The position numbers and the translations under genes are program-made. 6,325 bases of DNA from Collinsella aerofaciens (GTDB taxonomy: Bacteria > Actinomycetota > Coriobacteriia > Coriobacteriales > Coriobacteriaceae), in assembly GCA_905213725.1 (NCBI GenBank), contig CAJMJM010000104.1, forward strand, positions 1-6,325. The letters run 5' to 3'. Below the pieces are notes generated by a model that was given only the letters and a program-made list of their open reading frames with translations, ran no database searches and had not been told where the DNA came from. The stretch's first letter is position 1; each line of letters starts with the position of its first letter. Below, piece by piece: positions 1 to 5,743 of this stretch.

Positions 1-1059
1 TCCGATCTCGCACTGACGGTCGGCGAGGTGGGCTACGTGGTCACGGGTCTGAAGGACCCCGAGGCCGTTCGTGTGGGCGACACCCTTACCTGGGCGTCGA
101 ACCCCTGCCCTGAGCCGCTCCCCGGCTACCGCGAGGCCAAGCCCATGGTCTATACGGGCCTGTTCCCAATCGACAACAAGGATTACGAGAACCTGCGCGA
201 CGCTCTCGATAAGCTGCATGTCAACGACCCGTCGTTGGTGTGGGAGCCCGAGACCTCAGTGGCGCTCGGCTTTGGTTTCCGCGTGGGCTTCTTGGGCCTG
301 CTGCATATGGAGGTCGTCAAGGAGCGCCTGGAGCGCGAATTCAATCTGGACCTCATTGCCACGAGCCCCTCGGTGGACTACCACGTCTACAAGACCGACG
401 GCGAGATGTTCGATGTTCGCAGCCCACAGGATCTGCCCGAGGGCACGCGCATTGAGCGCATCGAGGAGCCCTACCTTAAAGCCAAGATCATCTGCCCGCC
501 CGAGTATACGGGCGCCGTCATGCAGCTCGCTATCGAGCACCGTGGCATTACGACCGACATGATCCATCTCACGAGCAAATCGGTCGAGATGCGTTTCGAC
601 ATGCCGCTCGCCGAGCTCATCCTAGACTTCTTTGACCAGCTCAAGAGCCGCACCAAGGGCTATGCCTCGCTCGACTATGAGTTCAACGAGTATCGTCCCT
701 CCGAGCTCGTCAAGCTCGATATCCTGCTTTCGGGCGACGAGGTGGACGCGCTTTCGTTTATCGTGCACAAGGACAAGGCCTATGGCTTGGCCCGCGGCCT
801 GTGCGACAAGCTCAAGGAAATCATTCCGCGCCAGCTGTTCGAGGTGCCTATTCAGGGTGCCATCGGCAACAAGATTATCGCCCGCTCCACCGTCAAGGCG
901 CGCCGCAAGGACGTTTTGGCCAAGTGCTACGGCGGCGATATTTCGCGTAAGCGCAAACTGCTCGAGAAGCAGAAAGAGGGCAAGAAGCGCATGAAGGCCA
1001 TCGGTTCGGTCGAGGTCCCGCAGGAGGCCTTTATGGCGATCCTCAAGGTGGACGAGTAG
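1..1059 (+). CDS. lepA: Elongation factor 4 (LepA), 3' part, 5' end outside window
   Basis: LepA/EF4 is a ribosome-associated translational GTPase; it has been described as back-translocating stalled ribosomes and as aiding translation initiation or ribosome assembly. About 352 C-terminal residues are visible of a family length near 600, so the GTPase domain lies upstream of the window. The frame is open from base 1, and the GTG at 28 is internal. In order I see the end of domain II (VGEVGYVVTGLKD...VGDTL), the domain III hallmark LGFGFRVGFLGLLHME (residues about 88-103 of the visible part), the EF-G domain V-like stretch (LKAKIICPPEYTGAVM) and the LepA-specific C-terminal domain with the basic motif CYGGDISRKRKLLEKQKEGK, ending GSVEVPQEAFMAIL. 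Both the III/V arrangement and that tail separate LepA from EF-G. The next gene starts 4 nt after the stop, implying an operon with dusB and hemW. Identity is near certain. Confidence 0.96.
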   Translation, partial: SDLALTVGEVGYVVTGLKDPEAVRVGDTLTWASNPCPEPLPGYREAKPMVYTGLFPIDNKDYENLRDALDKLHVNDPSLVWEPETSVALGFGFRVGFLGLLHMEVVKERLEREFNLDLIATSPSVDYHVYKTDGEMFDVRSPQDLPEGTRIERIEEPYLKAKIICPPEYTGAVMQLAIEHRGITTDMIHLTSKSVEMRFDMPLAELILDFFDQLKSRTKGYASLDYEFNEYRPSELVKLDILLSGDEVDALSFIVHKDKAYGLARGLCDKLKEIIPRQLFEVPIQGAIGNKIIARSTVKARRKDVLAKCYGGDISRKRKLLEKQKEGKKRMKAIGSVEVPQEAFMAILKVDE

Positions 1060-1063
1060 GTCC

Positions 1064-2107
1064 ATGGCGCTTTCTGAATACAGTACGCGGCTGCTGGGTG
1101 CCTATGCCGAGCAGCCGTTCCTTATGGCCCCCATGGCCGGCGTGACCGATCCCGCCTATCGCATCATGTGCCGCCGCCGCGGTGCCCATCTTGCCTATAG
1201 CGAGATGGTGAGCGTGGCGGGCCTTGCCTATGCCAGCAATAAGACGTGGCGCCTGGTGCTGCCTGCCGATGAGGAACAGCAGATCTGCGTGCAGCTCTTT
1301 GGCTCCAAGCCCGATCAGTTTGCGAGCGCTGTCGCTGCCGTCGAGGAGCGTGTGGGCGATCGCCTGTCGCTGATCGATATCAACATGGCCTGCCCGGCTC
1401 GCAAGGTCGTCACCAAGGGCGAGGGCTCGGCGCTTATGCGTACGCCCGAGCTGGCCGAGCGCATCGTCGAGGCGGCGGTGGGCGCGGCGCACGTGCCCGT
1501 GACCGTAAAAATCCGCAAGGGCTTTTACGCCGAAGACCGCAATGCCGCGACGTTTGCCCAGATGCTCGAGGGGGCAGGGGCCGCTGCGGTGGCGGTACAT
1601 GGTCGCTGTGCCACGCAGCTCTATACGGGCCAGGCTGATTGGTCGGTCGTCGATGAGGTGGCCGACGCCGTCGAGATTCCCGTTATCGGTTCGGGCGACG
1701 TGCTCTGCGCCGAGGATGCCGCGGAGCATCTGCGCAACTCCGGCGCCAGCGCCGTGTTCATCGCGCGCGGTATCTATGGCAATCCCTGGGTGTTCGGCGA
1801 TGCCCGCGCCCTTGCGCTCGATGGCGCGCCGGTACCGGTACGTAGCTCGGTCGAGCGCCTGGATGCCCTGCGCGAGCACCTGACGCTCACGCACGAGCTG
1901 TTGCCGCTCATGTCGCGTGCCCGTACGTACGCAAGCTGGTATCTAAAGGGGATGCCTCATGCTGCGGCCTGGCGCGCCCAAGTGGTGCGTTGCTCCACAT
2001 ACGAGGAGTTCATGGCATTGGGCGATGATATCGAGCGCGATGTGGTGGCCTGCGAGGCCGCACTTGCCGCCGGCGAGTCGGTGCCCGCTCATCCGCTGGA
2101 GGCCTAA
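1064..2107 (+). CDS. dusB: tRNA-dihydrouridine synthase, DusB/NifR3 type
   Basis: This is an FMN-dependent enzyme that reduces specific uridines of tRNA to dihydrouridine in the cytoplasm, using NADPH. The product is 347 residues, slightly longer than the usual 320-335. Visible landmarks of the TIM-barrel are the N-terminal FMN motif MAPMAGVTD (21-29), the catalytic loop DINMACPARKVV with the expected catalytic Cys110, GSALM (121-125), the phosphate/FMN-contact strand VKIRKGF (148-154), AVHGR (177-181) followed by YTGQADW, the VIGSGDV loop (207-213) and ARGIYGNPW (234-242). A helical C-terminal region follows from about 255. The CPARK and GSALM forms point to the DusB/NifR3 subfamily. Several family motifs carry substitutions (see findings), but no key residue is lost. 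The ATG lies 4 nt after the lepA stop; the upstream AAGGTGG is distant (12 nt), so translation may depend on coupling. The family is sure; the exact target uridine is inferred. Confidence 0.92.
   Translation: MALSEYSTRLLGAYAEQPFLMAPMAGVTDPAYRIMCRRRGAHLAYSEMVSVAGLAYASNKTWRLVLPADEEQQICVQLFGSKPDQFASAVAAVEERVGDRLSLIDINMACPARKVVTKGEGSALMRTPELAERIVEAAVGAAHVPVTVKIRKGFYAEDRNAATFAQMLEGAGAAAVAVHGRCATQLYTGQADWSVVDEVADAVEIPVIGSGDVLCAEDAAEHLRNSGASAVFIARGIYGNPWVFGDARALALDGAPVPVRSSVERLDALREHLTLTHELLPLMSRARTYASWYLKGMPHAAAWRAQVVRCSTYEEFMALGDDIERDVVACEAALAAGESVPAHPLEA
2098..2102 (+). promoter_or_regulatory. Ribosome binding site of hemW
   Basis: GGAGG lies 7 nt before the GTG at 2110 and within the last codons of dusB. 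It fixes the hemW start and suggests translational coupling. Confidence 0.75.
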
Positions 2108-2109
2108 CG

Positions 2110-3342
2110 GTGGCCGTTACCGCGCTGTACGTGCATGTGCCGTTTTGCGCCCAAAAGTGCCGGTACTGCGACTTTGACTCGCGCAGTTTTGCTCCGTGCG
2201 ACCTGAGCGCTGCGCTCGATGCCTATTTTGAGCAGATGTATGCGCGCCTTGATGCCTTTGGAGACGTCGGGGCGCTTGCGCAGATCCGTACCGTCTATGT
2301 TGGCGGCGGCACGCCGTCGCTGGCGGGGGATCGTCTGGTAGAACTTGCCTGGCGTATCTCGGCGTGGTGCAAGCCTGTTGAGTTTACCTGCGAGGCCAAT
2401 CCTGAGTCGTTGACTTCGCAGCTTGCGGCGGCGCTTGCCGGGGTGGGCGTCACGCGCATTTCTCTGGGAGTCCAAACCCTCGACAACGCCGAGCTTGCCG
2501 CCATCGGCCGCATTCACGATGCCGATCGGGCGCTCGTTGCCATCGCGACTGTCAAGGACGCAGGGCTCGATGTGTCCTGCGACCTGATGTGCGGACTTCC
2601 CGGGCAGACCGCCGTAAGCTGGCAGCGCACGCTCGATGGTGTGTTGGCGGCGGCGCCGCATCATGTGTCGGTGTACCCGCTCACGCTCGAGGAGGGCACT
2701 TCGCTCTACCGCATGGCGTGTCGCGACGAGTCGCTCGAGCCCGACGAGGATTTTCAGGCTGCATGCATGGACGCGGCGCGTGAGCGCCTGGGTGCGGCCG
2801 GCTATCACCCGTATGAGGTGGCAAGCTACGCGCTCGACGGCCATGAGTGTGCCCACAACATTGCCTATTGGACCGGACAGGGCTATCTGGGTTTGGGTCG
2901 CTCTGCCGCCGGCATGCTCGACGCCGAGGATTTCGATCGCTTGGCCGGGCTGTTTCCCGACGTGCCTGCTCGCGGCGATGCATATCGCGTGCGCTTGGTG
3001 CAACGCGACGATGCCGCGACGACGTTTGATGCCGAGTATCTGTCGCAGCGCGAGGCTACGGCCGAGGATTTGATGCTCGCCTGCCGCATGACGCGTGGCA
3101 TTGGGCCCGACCTGTTGGTTCGCTCGGCAAACGTGATCGCTGCAGATGAGTTGGCGGCGGCCTGTGACCGTGCGCTCGAGTTTGGCCTTACCACCTGGGT
3201 GCCCGACGGCGTTGAGGGGCTTGCGGGGCGCGTCACCTCGAAAGACGTTATCGCAGGTCGTGCCCACGCTCGTTTAGCGCCCACCCACTTGGGCTGGCTC
3301 GATGGAAATGTGCTGTTCGAGCTGTTTTGGGGTCTAGCCTAG
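2110..3342 (+). CDS. hemW: Heme chaperone HemW (radical SAM, HemN-like)
   Basis: HemW is a radical SAM family protein, long annotated as oxygen-independent coproporphyrinogen III oxidase, now regarded as a chaperone that binds heme and delivers it to respiratory enzymes at the membrane. The 410-residue product (family usually about 380) starts with ALYVHVPFC and carries the CxxxCxxC [4Fe-4S] motif as CAQKCRYC (Cys13, Cys17, Cys20). It then has the SAM-binding GGGTPS (65-70), EANPES (95-100), RISLGVQ (116-122), DLMCGLPGQT and the HemW C-terminal signature HNIAYW (249-254), a motif proposed to take part in heme binding. The tail from about residue 310 resembles the HemN C-terminal domain. The fourth cysteine that follows the cluster in true HemN (CxxxCxxCxC) is absent here, which reads CDFD, supporting HemW. 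The GTG start at 2110 is supported by GGAGG at 2098-2102 inside the end of dusB. The 2-nt gap to dusB indicates co-transcription, and lepA-hemW proximity is common. Confidence 0.92.
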   Translation: MAVTALYVHVPFCAQKCRYCDFDSRSFAPCDLSAALDAYFEQMYARLDAFGDVGALAQIRTVYVGGGTPSLAGDRLVELAWRISAWCKPVEFTCEANPESLTSQLAAALAGVGVTRISLGVQTLDNAELAAIGRIHDADRALVAIATVKDAGLDVSCDLMCGLPGQTAVSWQRTLDGVLAAAPHHVSVYPLTLEEGTSLYRMACRDESLEPDEDFQAACMDAARERLGAAGYHPYEVASYALDGHECAHNIAYWTGQGYLGLGRSAAGMLDAEDFDRLAGLFPDVPARGDAYRVRLVQRDDAATTFDAEYLSQREATAEDLMLACRMTRGIGPDLLVRSANVIAADELAAACDRALEFGLTTWVPDGVEGLAGRVTSKDVIAGRAHARLAPTHLGWLDGNVLFELFWGLA

Positions 3343-3352
3343 GCCGCTCGGG

Positions 3353-3358
3353 TAGAAT
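3353..3358 (+). promoter_or_regulatory. Candidate -10 element upstream of the membrane J-protein gene
   Basis: TAGAAT matches the sigma-70 consensus TATAAT at 5 of 6 positions, and lies 42 nt before the ATG at 3401 in the only gap since lepA. It is preceded by GGG. No good -35 is found at 16-18 nt; the nearest TTG-containing hexamer, TTGGGG at 3327-3332, would give a 20-nt spacer. An AT-rich TATATA (3367-3372) is an alternative -10. The hexamer also sits in a short dyad, GGTA-GAAT-TACC. The promoter is plausible but weakly supported; read-through from hemW is equally possible. Confidence 0.3.
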
Positions 3359-3385
3359 TACCGCAATATATACGCTGCTGTGAGC

Positions 3386-3391
3386 AGGAGG
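3386..3391 (+). promoter_or_regulatory. Strong ribosome binding site of the membrane J-protein gene
   Basis: A perfect AGGAGG ends 9 nt before the ATG at 3401. It decides the start: an upstream in-frame GTG at 3380 lies before it, and a second ATG at 3410 would be 18 nt away. Confidence 0.85.
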
Positions 3392-3400
3392 TTGCCGCGC

Positions 3401-4504
3401 ATGGCGACGATGAACGAAAAAGATTACTACGAGATTTTGGGTGTCTCCAAGGACGCCACCTCGCGTGATATACAGAAGGCCTTCCAGCAAAAGGCCCGCA
3501 AGCTCCATCCGGACGTCAACAAAGAACCGGATGCCGAGGAAAAGTTCAAAGAGGTTTCCGAGGCCTACGCCGTGCTTTCGGACGAGCAGAAGCGGTCGCG
3601 CTACGACGCCATGCGTTCGGGCAATCCCTTCGCCGGCGCTCCTACGGCTTCGCCCTATGGCGGCGGCTACGCCGGTAGCGCGGGCTATGGCAATCCCTTT
3701 GAGGGCGGCTTTCCCTTTGGTGGCGCCTGGGGCCAGCCGCGTCGCGGGCAGGCTGCCTACAATCCCGAGAACGGCGCCAACGTGGTCGTCGATATTAAGC
3801 TCGACGCCAAGGAGGCCAAGGGCGGTGCCCGCAAGACCGTCCGCTATACGCGCTTCGATACCTGTGGTCACTGCGGAGGCTCGGGTTCTGTCTCGTCCGA
3901 GCATGCACATACCTGTCCGAGCTGCGGTGGTCGCGGCCACATCGATGTCGACCTGTCCTTCCTGTTCGGTGCCGGCACGTTCCAGTCGGTCTGCCCCGAG
4001 TGCGGCGGTTCCGGTAAGGTCGTCGCCGACCCCTGCCCCGATTGCGGCGGCAGCGGTCGTACTCGCATAACCTCCGAGCAGACGATTGAGTTTCCTGCCG
4101 GCACGCACGATGGCGATGAGGTCCGCATTAGCGGCATGGGTCATGCTGGCACCAACGGTGCCGCGGGCGGCGACCTGGTCGGTCGCGCCCATGTTGAAGC
4201 CGAGCGCTTGGAAGGCAAAGCTCGTACCGGTTTTTACCTGATGGGCATCGTGGCGCCGTTTTTGGTACTCTCGGCCATCTCGGGCGTGTTCTCGGCCTTT
4301 GCCGTGATGTGCTTTATTCCGTTTACCATGGGTCTTTTCATGGTGCTTTCGGACGGTGTGCTTCATCGCAGCCTGCTGTGGTGGAAGCGCGGTGCGATGC
4401 AGTTTGCCAACGGTTTTGCCAACGGCTTCATGTTCGCGCTCGTGTCGGTTTGGTTCGCAAGCTGCTCGCAACGGGCCATGCTTTCGCCGTACCAAATGCA
4501 ATAA
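3401..4504 (+). CDS. DnaJ-family zinc-finger protein with C-terminal membrane segments replacing C-terminal domain II
   Basis: This is a J-domain co-chaperone of 367 residues, expected to stimulate the ATPase of a DnaK (Hsp70). Seen in order: the J-domain (about 5-72: DYYEILGV, HPD at 36-38, YAVLSDEQKRSRYD); a Gly/Phe/Pro/Tyr-rich linker (74-120) without the DIF motif of canonical DnaJ; the start of C-terminal domain I (128-150); four CxxCxGxG zinc motifs, complete, at 155-162, 172-179, 198-205 and 212-219; and the end of domain I (IEFPAGTHDGDEVRISGMG, then GGDL at 256-259). Where DnaJ normally continues into domain II and the dimerization tail, this protein has a basic stretch (RLEGKARTG) and about three hydrophobic segments (roughly 278-298, 299-316, 335-355) with a basic WWKRG loop. 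An N-terminus in the cytoplasm with inner-face anchoring is inferred. A frameshift is unlikely: no domain II sequence appears in other frames before the next gene. The J-protein identity is sure; its partner and role are unknown. Confidence 0.9.
   Translation: MATMNEKDYYEILGVSKDATSRDIQKAFQQKARKLHPDVNKEPDAEEKFKEVSEAYAVLSDEQKRSRYDAMRSGNPFAGAPTASPYGGGYAGSAGYGNPFEGGFPFGGAWGQPRRGQAAYNPENGANVVVDIKLDAKEAKGGARKTVRYTRFDTCGHCGGSGSVSSEHAHTCPSCGGRGHIDVDLSFLFGAGTFQSVCPECGGSGKVVADPCPDCGGSGRTRITSEQTIEFPAGTHDGDEVRISGMGHAGTNGAAGGDLVGRAHVEAERLEGKARTGFYLMGIVAPFLVLSAISGVFSAFAVMCFIPFTMGLFMVLSDGVLHRSLLWWKRGAMQFANGFANGFMFALVSVWFASCSQRAMLSPYQMQ
4403..4426 (+). repeat. 12-bp in-frame tandem duplication within the membrane-region codons
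   Basis: Two consecutive 12-bp copies (TTTGCCAACGGT and TTTGCCAACGGC) differ only in the last base and encode FANG twice (residues 335-342), just before the last hydrophobic segment of the J-protein. It looks like a small local in-frame duplication. Confidence 0.7.
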
Positions 4505-4535
4505 CATCAAACCCTCTGTTTGCGGCCGCCCCAGC

Positions 4536-4564
4536 TTGGGTATAGGACGCACTGTGACAATAAT
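4536..4564 (+). promoter_or_regulatory. Candidate promoter in the 81-nt gap before dnaJ
   Basis: TTGGGT (4536-4541), a 17-nt spacer and AATAAT (4559-4564, 5 of 6 to TATAAT) form a possible sigma-70 promoter ending 21 nt before the GTG start, which would leave a short leader. An alternative -10 is TATAGG at 4541-4546, preceded by GGG as in the gap upstream of the first J-protein gene. The gap 4505-4585 holds no other gene. It contains no CIRCE and no HAIR repeat. Which element, if either, is used cannot be told from sequence. Confidence 0.3.
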
Positions 4565-4571
4565 GAAAGTC

Positions 4572-4578
4572 GGAAGGA
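4572..4578 (+). promoter_or_regulatory. Ribosome binding site of dnaJ
   Basis: GGAAGGA lies 7 nt before the GTG at 4586. It supports that GTG over the more upstream in-frame TTG at 4520, which would add 22 residues (RPPQLGYRT...) that do not look like DnaJ. Confidence 0.75.
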
Positions 4579-4585
4579 TTCGGTC

Positions 4586-5734
4586 GTGTCGGAAAATAGG
4601 GATTACTACGAGGTGCTTGGCGTCGACAGGGATGCCGACGCGCGGACGATTAAGCGCGCGTTTCTAAAGAAGGCCCGTACCGTACATCCGGATGTTTCGG
4701 ACGACCCCGAGGCCGAGGCCAAGTTCAAGGAGCTCAACGAGGCCTATTCCGTTCTTTCCGATGAGCAGAAGCGTGCTAACTACGACCGTTACGGCACTGC
4801 CGACGGCCCTGGTGGTTCGGGTTACGTCGATATCAACGATATCTTTGGTGGCATGGGCATGGACGACTTGTTCTCGTCGTTCTTTGGCGGCGGTGCCGGC
4901 GGTGGCGCCCGCAGCCGTCGTGAGCGTCGTCGCGGACGTGACATGGCCATCTCGCTTTCGGTGACCCTTGAGGAGGCGGCGCTCGGCTGCAAAAAGACGA
5001 TCAGTTATGACCGCCTTGCTCCTTGCGAGGACTGTAATGGCACCGGTAGGGCAGAGGGCGCACAGGAAAAGCAGTGCGGCCGCTGCCACGGTACGGGCTA
5101 TGTCACGACGGTTCAGCGTTCGTTCTTGGGCCAGGTTCAGTCTTCCTCGCCTTGCCCCGACTGCCATGGCGAGGGCACGGTCATCGACCATCCCTGCGAG
5201 ACCTGCGACGGTCAGGGCCGCACGCCTTCGCACGAAAAGATCGACATCGATATTCCCGCCGGCGTTTCGACCGGTCGCCAGCTGCGCGTGAGCGGCGTTG
5301 GCGAGGCCGGCCTTCGCGGCGAGCCCTCGGGCGACCTGATTGTCAACGTGCGTGTTGCCGACCATGAGCGCTTTAAGCGCAACGGTGACGACCTGTACCT
5401 GGTGAGCGATATCTCGATTGCGCAGGCTGCGCTCGGCTGCGAGATCGAGGTCGAGGGCATTATGCCCGACGAGGTCGTTAAGGTGACGGTTCCCGCCGGC
5501 GCCCAGTACGGCGACACCGTGAGCGTCAATAATTACGGCATGCCGCGCATTGGCGGTGGCGGTTCGCGTGGCCGCCTGGTCGTGCAACTGCGCGTGGTCG
5601 TTCCCACCAATCTCTCCAATAAGCAGCGCGAGCTGCTCCGTGCTTTTGCCGATGAGATGGGCGATGACGTCGCTTCTGGTAAGAAGTCGGTGACCGACCG
5701 TATCAAGAGTGCCCTCGACGATATCCTCGATTAA
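4586..5734 (+). CDS. dnaJ: Chaperone protein DnaJ, canonical full length
   Basis: This is the Hsp40 co-chaperone that hands unfolded substrates to DnaK and stimulates its ATPase in the cytoplasm. Its 382 residues match the usual 370-390. Seen in order: J-domain (6-70; DYYEVLGV, HPD at 34-36, YSVLSDEQKRANYDRYG); a Gly/Phe region with the DIFGG (85-89) and DDLF motifs; a short arginine-rich patch (109-118); C-terminal domain I start (AISLSVTLEEAALGCKK); four zinc motifs CEDCNGTG (147-154), CGRCHGTG (164-171), CPDCHGEG (190-197) and CETCDGQG (204-211); then IDIPAGVSTGRQLRVSGVG, GDLIVNVRV, HERFKRNGDDLYL and domain II with VKVTVPAGAQYGD, ending in a dimerization-type tail. The GTG start places DYYEVLG at the usual distance. 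It is a tandem paralogue of the preceding membrane J-protein gene, with the same J-domain plan. No hrcA, grpE or dnaK is adjacent. The stop overlaps the next gene's ribosome binding site, so mtaB is probably in the same transcript. Confidence 0.96.
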   Translation: MSENRDYYEVLGVDRDADARTIKRAFLKKARTVHPDVSDDPEAEAKFKELNEAYSVLSDEQKRANYDRYGTADGPGGSGYVDINDIFGGMGMDDLFSSFFGGGAGGGARSRRERRRGRDMAISLSVTLEEAALGCKKTISYDRLAPCEDCNGTGRAEGAQEKQCGRCHGTGYVTTVQRSFLGQVQSSSPCPDCHGEGTVIDHPCETCDGQGRTPSHEKIDIDIPAGVSTGRQLRVSGVGEAGLRGEPSGDLIVNVRVADHERFKRNGDDLYLVSDISIAQAALGCEIEVEGIMPDEVVKVTVPAGAQYGDTVSVNNYGMPRIGGGGSRGRLVVQLRVVVPTNLSNKQRELLRAFADEMGDDVASGKKSVTDRIKSALDDILD

Positions 5735-5738
5735 GGAG
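5733..5738 (+). promoter_or_regulatory. Ribosome binding site of the mtaB-type gene
   Basis: AAGGAG overlaps the dnaJ stop codon and ends 5 nt before the GTG at 5744. It supports that start and coupling to dnaJ translation. Confidence 0.7.
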
Positions 5739-5743
5739 CCCGC

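Noticed and set aside
1823..1842. Clustered GGCGCGCC and GGTACCGGTAC palindromes within dusB
   Set aside because: They are short, encode the ordinary in-frame residues APVPVR, and fit chance in high-GC coding sequence.
3351..3362. GGTA-GAAT-TACC short dyad in the hemW/J-protein gap, considered as a terminator or CIRCE-like operator
   Set aside because: The arms are only 4 bp, no T-run follows, and it does not match the CIRCE arms TTAGCACTC/GAGTGCTAA.
4508..4522. CAAAC-CCTCT-GTTTG inverted repeat just after the membrane J-protein stop, considered as a terminator
   Set aside because: The stem is only 5 bp and AT-containing, and no T-run follows, so it is too weak to call an intrinsic terminator.
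3248..4552. Long minus-strand open frame (434 codons) opposite the membrane J-protein gene, and similar ones at 4664-5947, 2104-3267 and 1043-1894
   Set aside because: They lie antisense to clearly conserved genes in high-GC DNA with G/C-rich third positions, which commonly creates long opposite-strand frames. Their translations show no recognisable domain.
4535..4555. CTTGGGT followed after 7 nt by GCACTGT, considered as a HAIR (HspR) operator
   Set aside because: The left arm is one mismatch from CTTGAGT, but the right arm does not match ACTCAAG.
4309..4667. Plus-strand alternative frames at the end of the membrane J-protein gene, considered as a frameshifted DnaJ domain II
   Set aside because: The translations (for example SVYHGSFHGAFGRCASSQ) do not resemble DnaJ domain II, so the membrane tail is not explained by a simple frameshift.
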